A stretch of 8,048 nt of DNA, from assembly GCA_035319145.1 (NCBI GenBank), contig DATHDH010000107.1, positions 1-8,048 of the forward strand, written 5' to 3'. A program made the translations under genes and the position numbers. This stretch comes from JAAYUK01 sp035319145. GTDB lineage: Bacteria; Nitrospirota; Thermodesulfovibrionia; Thermodesulfovibrionales; Dissulfurispiraceae. Position 1 is the stretch's first letter; each line of letters opens with the position of its first letter. Under the pieces are notes generated by a model. It saw nothing but the letters and a program-made list of their open reading frames with translations. It searched no databases and was not told the DNA's origin. Below are positions 6,601 to 8,048 of this stretch, piece after piece.

Positions 6601-7657
6601 GTTCGTCCTTTGTTCTTCCAACCAGTCTCAGGGCTTCAGCATTTGCATCCATGATAAACCCGTCATCCACGTCGACGATAAAAATAGCGTCTCTGGCGCC
6701 ATCAAAGAGCGCCTGGAGGCGGTTGCGGGATGCGAGCAACTCGCTCTCCGCGTATCGCCGCGCCGATTCGCTCTCAATCTTTTCGAGCGCAAACGATATC
6801 TCGGCCGTAATCTCCTTCATGAGACCGATTGCGCGTTCCCCGAAAAAGTCTCTGTCGCTCACACCGACATTCAGCGAACCCCAGATCGTCCCCTGAAAAG
6901 AAATCGGGAAGGCGCCGCATGACCTGATGCCGAATCGGGAAGGCGATTGCTTCGCCAACATATCGCAACCACTCTCTGTATGACAGCTGCAGACATACGG
7001 CGAGCCAGCTGCAACCGACCTGACCGCTTCCTGCGATAATGCATACGCATGGCTGTCGGAGGAACCCTTCAGCTGTCTTTGCGGTGCGCGCGCGACAATC
7101 TTTTCCGTATGCCCAGTTGCAGGGTCCATACGTCCGATCCATGCGATGCTGATGTCGTCGAGCTCCACAATGTGGCTGCAAATATCGCTGAGAAGCTCAT
7201 CTTGCTTATGAATATGCGCAATCGACTGGGTCACTCTGCTGAATACGTTAAATATCTTATTGAGGCGGTGAATCTCGGCCTCGGTCTGATGCTTATAGAG
7301 GGCAATTTCAATGGTCGACTTCAGCTCGCGATCGTGAAACGGCTTCAGGATATACCCGAACGGCTCGACTTGTTTTGCCCGTTCGAGGGTCGCTTCTTCG
7401 GCAAACGCCGTCAGAAAGATGACCGGCAGGCGGAATCTGTCGCGTATTTCTCCGGCCGTGGCAATACCGTCAAGGTCGCCGGCCAGGTGGATATCCATTA
7501 AGACAAGTTCAGGATATTCTCGAGCAGCCAGCCCGATCGCCTGCTCCCCCGTCGCGGCACGTCCGGCAACCTTATATCCCAGTGAACTAAGCCGCATTTC
7601 TATATCCATGGCGACTACTGCTTCGTCTTCAACGACAAGAATACCGTTTCTAATCAT
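3686..7657 (-). CDS. Hybrid histidine kinase: REC-GAF-PAS x5-HisKA-HATPase-REC
   Basis: This encodes a 1323-residue signalling kinase with no membrane helix, so it is probably cytoplasmic. The layout is as follows. Receiver 1 (about 4-118) has Glu10/Asp11, phospho-acceptor Asp55, Thr83 and Lys105. A GAF domain spans about 135-298. Five PAS domains lie at about 310-428, 440-560, 570-683, 690-808 and 822-935, each ending in a PAC-like 'DI' motif such as FRDISERK. HisKA has His966 in GGIAHDFNN. HATPase_c (about 1060-1180) has Asn1074/Asn1078, the G1 box DTGEG and the G2 box GKGTGLGLS. Receiver 2 (about 1203-1320) has Asp1255, Ser1283 and Lys1305. An upstream in-frame ATG (7714) exists, but the ATG at 7657 follows GGGAG by 6 bases and overlaps the preceding stop as ATGA, so it is chosen. 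The sensed ligand is unknown. Four cysteines cluster in the GAF domain. No output domain is present, so a partner must carry the response. Confidence 0.93.
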   Translation of the reverse strand: MIRNGILVVEDEAVVAMDIEMRLSSLGYKVAGRAATGEQAIGLAAREYPELVLMDIHLAGDLDGIATAGEIRDRFRLPVIFLTAFAEEATLERAKQVEPFGYILKPFHDRELKSTIEIALYKHQTEAEIHRLNKIFNVFSRVTQSIAHIHKQDELLSDICSHIVELDDISIAWIGRMDPATGHTEKIVARAPQRQLKGSSDSHAYALSQEAVRSVAAGSPYVCSCHTESGCDMLAKQSPSRFGIRSCGAFPISFQGTIWGSLNVGVSDRDFFGERAIGLMKEITAEISFALEKIESESARRYAESELLASRNRLQALFDGARDAIFIVDVDDGFIMDANAEALRLVGRTKDELIGRPILELHPPEYSEPYMAAFREHRDGGRFLKEAEILKVGGEHIPVEVSARVVRFADGQQVLQCLFRDISERKRAEEVRKNKELLEEQLAKTASVLPGVLFSFRLLPTGEQRWEYVSPTISDLMGVAQQEVLADVQVGFDLVAPEDLPALRLSILESARTLKQWRHEFRLQNKTRHRFWIEGNATPQREPDGSVVWYGFYHDITDHKLAEIALAEETTRRRMLFDLSADGIVMVDDEGKVREANRRFSEMLGYPPEELMQLRVWDWDAHFAKEEFAEILANPDRLGRHFETIHRRKDGSLYSVLISATPIDWDGEVLRFCICHDIDERKAAEKSIMASANKLKSIFRAAPIGIGLARHNIMMEANDFLCALAGYAHHELLNRNMRMLFPSDEEYKRFSVEQMRQIEEDGTGVIETVFRSREGRAIDVLLCSSVLNTADRAEGVTFTVLDITEDKRLAAEKEMTLAQLRLSEETERALLDSIPEVVLLLDVNGRVLAANETAVRRSGFSRAELSSSSVFDRLDPDCAACRRGKLEEVIQNKDMVVFEDQHRGEVFLNTMTPIFGTDGKVARVAVYAVDITQARRSEEERERLRAQLGQAQKMEAIGQLAGGIAHDFNNMLSAVVGNAYMLSTLTPKHTRQSAFIEEIMASTDKAAALTRSLLTFGRRQMLEKQLLDINDVVGRSAKLLQRLIGEDIDIKVQLHDGPLLAVVDGVQIEQVLMNLSTNARDAMPDGGVLTIATEDVPATAAKKGSDTEGDFVCISVADTGEGMDEATVERIFEPFYTTKEIGKGTGLGLSMVFGIIEQHGGHITVESAVGRGTVFRIFLKKEDNTPGPLQRVGRSDVLEGGTESLLLVEDDADIRRVARSLLEQAGYKVFIAVDGHDAVEKFREHQHAVKLVIMDVVMPGMNGRLAYEQMRKVRNEVEVLFMSGYPADMTSRRGILEEGTNFLRKPASPAELLRRVREILDGH

Positions 7658-8048
7658 TCTTCGCTCCCGAAGGCCGTCCCGCAGGGAGTCGGAAAAATCA
7701 CGCTCACACAACACCCGCTTCCTTCTGTTTGCCCAATCACGAGGTCGCCTTTAATCTGCTGTACAAGATTGACGATCAACTGCAGGCCGAGTGTTTTTGC
7801 AACCTTGGGGTCGATACTTGAAGACAGCCCTACGCCGTTATCGTCAACCAGCAGGCAGAGGTGTCCTCGTTCCAATGCTGCCAGCTCCACCGTGACTGTC
7901 CCGGTTCGACTTTCCGGAAAGCCGTGTTTCAGAGCATTGGAGACCAGTTCATTGATGATAAGCCCGCACGGCACCGCCTGTTCCAGCGGCAGCCAGATTT
8001 GATCAACGCGATTTTTCAACGCGACGCGGCTTTTCGTCATGCCGTAGG
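7654..8048 (-). CDS. Sensor histidine kinase, HisKA_2/HWE-type ATPase end (partial)
   Basis: The minus frame is open from the right window edge to the TGA at 7656-7654, giving 130 residues; the N-terminus lies beyond the window. An internal ATG (8040-8038) is not the true start, because the residues around it read through as the normal linker of this kinase family. Counting from that Met, the ATPase N box is IINELVSNALKHGF (28-41) after AVPCG, the G1 box is DDNGVG (66-71), and the G2 box is TLGLQLI (83-89). The 'PCGLI.NELVSNALKH.FP' and 'TLGLQL' wording is typical of HisKA_2/HWE kinases (PdtaS-like) rather than classical HisKA kinases. The phospho-accepting His and any sensor domain are not visible. 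The stop overlaps the start of the hybrid kinase gene, so the two are translated together and probably act in one pathway. The first receiver of the hybrid is a plausible target. Confidence 0.88.
   Translation of the reverse strand, partial: YGMTKSRVALKNRVDQIWLPLEQAVPCGLIINELVSNALKHGFPESRTGTVTVELAALERGHLCLLVDDNGVGLSSSIDPKVAKTLGLQLIVNLVQQIKGDLVIGQTEGSGCCVSVIFPTPCGTAFGSEE
7664..7668 (-). promoter_or_regulatory. Ribosome binding site of the hybrid kinase gene
   Basis: On the minus strand GGGAG lies 6 bases before the ATG at 7657-7655, inside the end of the upstream kinase gene. Together with the ATGA stop/start overlap it supports this start over the in-frame ATG 57 bases upstream at 7714. Confidence 0.7.

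Noticed and set aside
7658..7714. Upstream ATG giving 19 extra residues to the hybrid kinase
   Set aside because: The extension is charged, unlike a receiver N-terminus, and lies wholly within the upstream kinase gene. The ATG at 7657 has a ribosome binding site and an ATGA overlap.

Overview
The window holds six protein genes: one partial at each edge and four complete. It looks like the chromosome of a mesophilic Gram-negative bacterium of moderately high GC. The ftsH-folP order, the GerMN-domain gene before rph, and a long PAS-rich hybrid kinase suggest the Desulfobacterota/Nitrospirota ('deltaproteobacterial') range. This is an inference from recalled protein phrasing, and no rRNA or other definitive taxonomic marker is present. 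I see no tRNA, rRNA, insertion sequence, CRISPR array or phage gene.

Plus strand, 1-3657: housekeeping genes. The first 183 bases encode the C-terminal end of a GerMN-domain (GerM-like) protein. After a 92-base gap with a strong ribosome binding site comes rph (RNase PH, 3' maturation of tRNA). Only 5 bases later ftsH begins (membrane-anchored AAA+ zinc protease), and its stop codon overlaps the GTG start of folP (dihydropteroate synthase, folate synthesis). The tight packing suggests one transcript rph-ftsH-folP. Neither ftsH nor folP has a good Shine-Dalgarno sequence, so translational coupling is likely.

Minus strand, 3686-8048: a two-gene signalling operon that converges on folP with 28 bases between the stop codons. 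The first gene, cut by the right edge, encodes the ATPase end of a HisKA_2/HWE-type sensor kinase. Its stop overlaps the start of the second gene in an ATGA. The second gene encodes a 1323-residue hybrid histidine kinase with the layout receiver - GAF - five PAS - HisKA - HATPase - receiver. All key phosphotransfer and ATP-binding residues are present in what can be read. The pair probably forms a phosphorelay in which the upstream kinase may feed the N-terminal receiver of the hybrid. No DNA-binding or enzymatic output domain is visible, so the final output lies outside the window.

Nothing here is clearly a new biological system. The most interesting items are the two-receiver hybrid kinase coupled to a separate kinase, a four-cysteine cluster in its GAF domain, and the unusual rph-ftsH junction that lacks the usual intervening neighbours.
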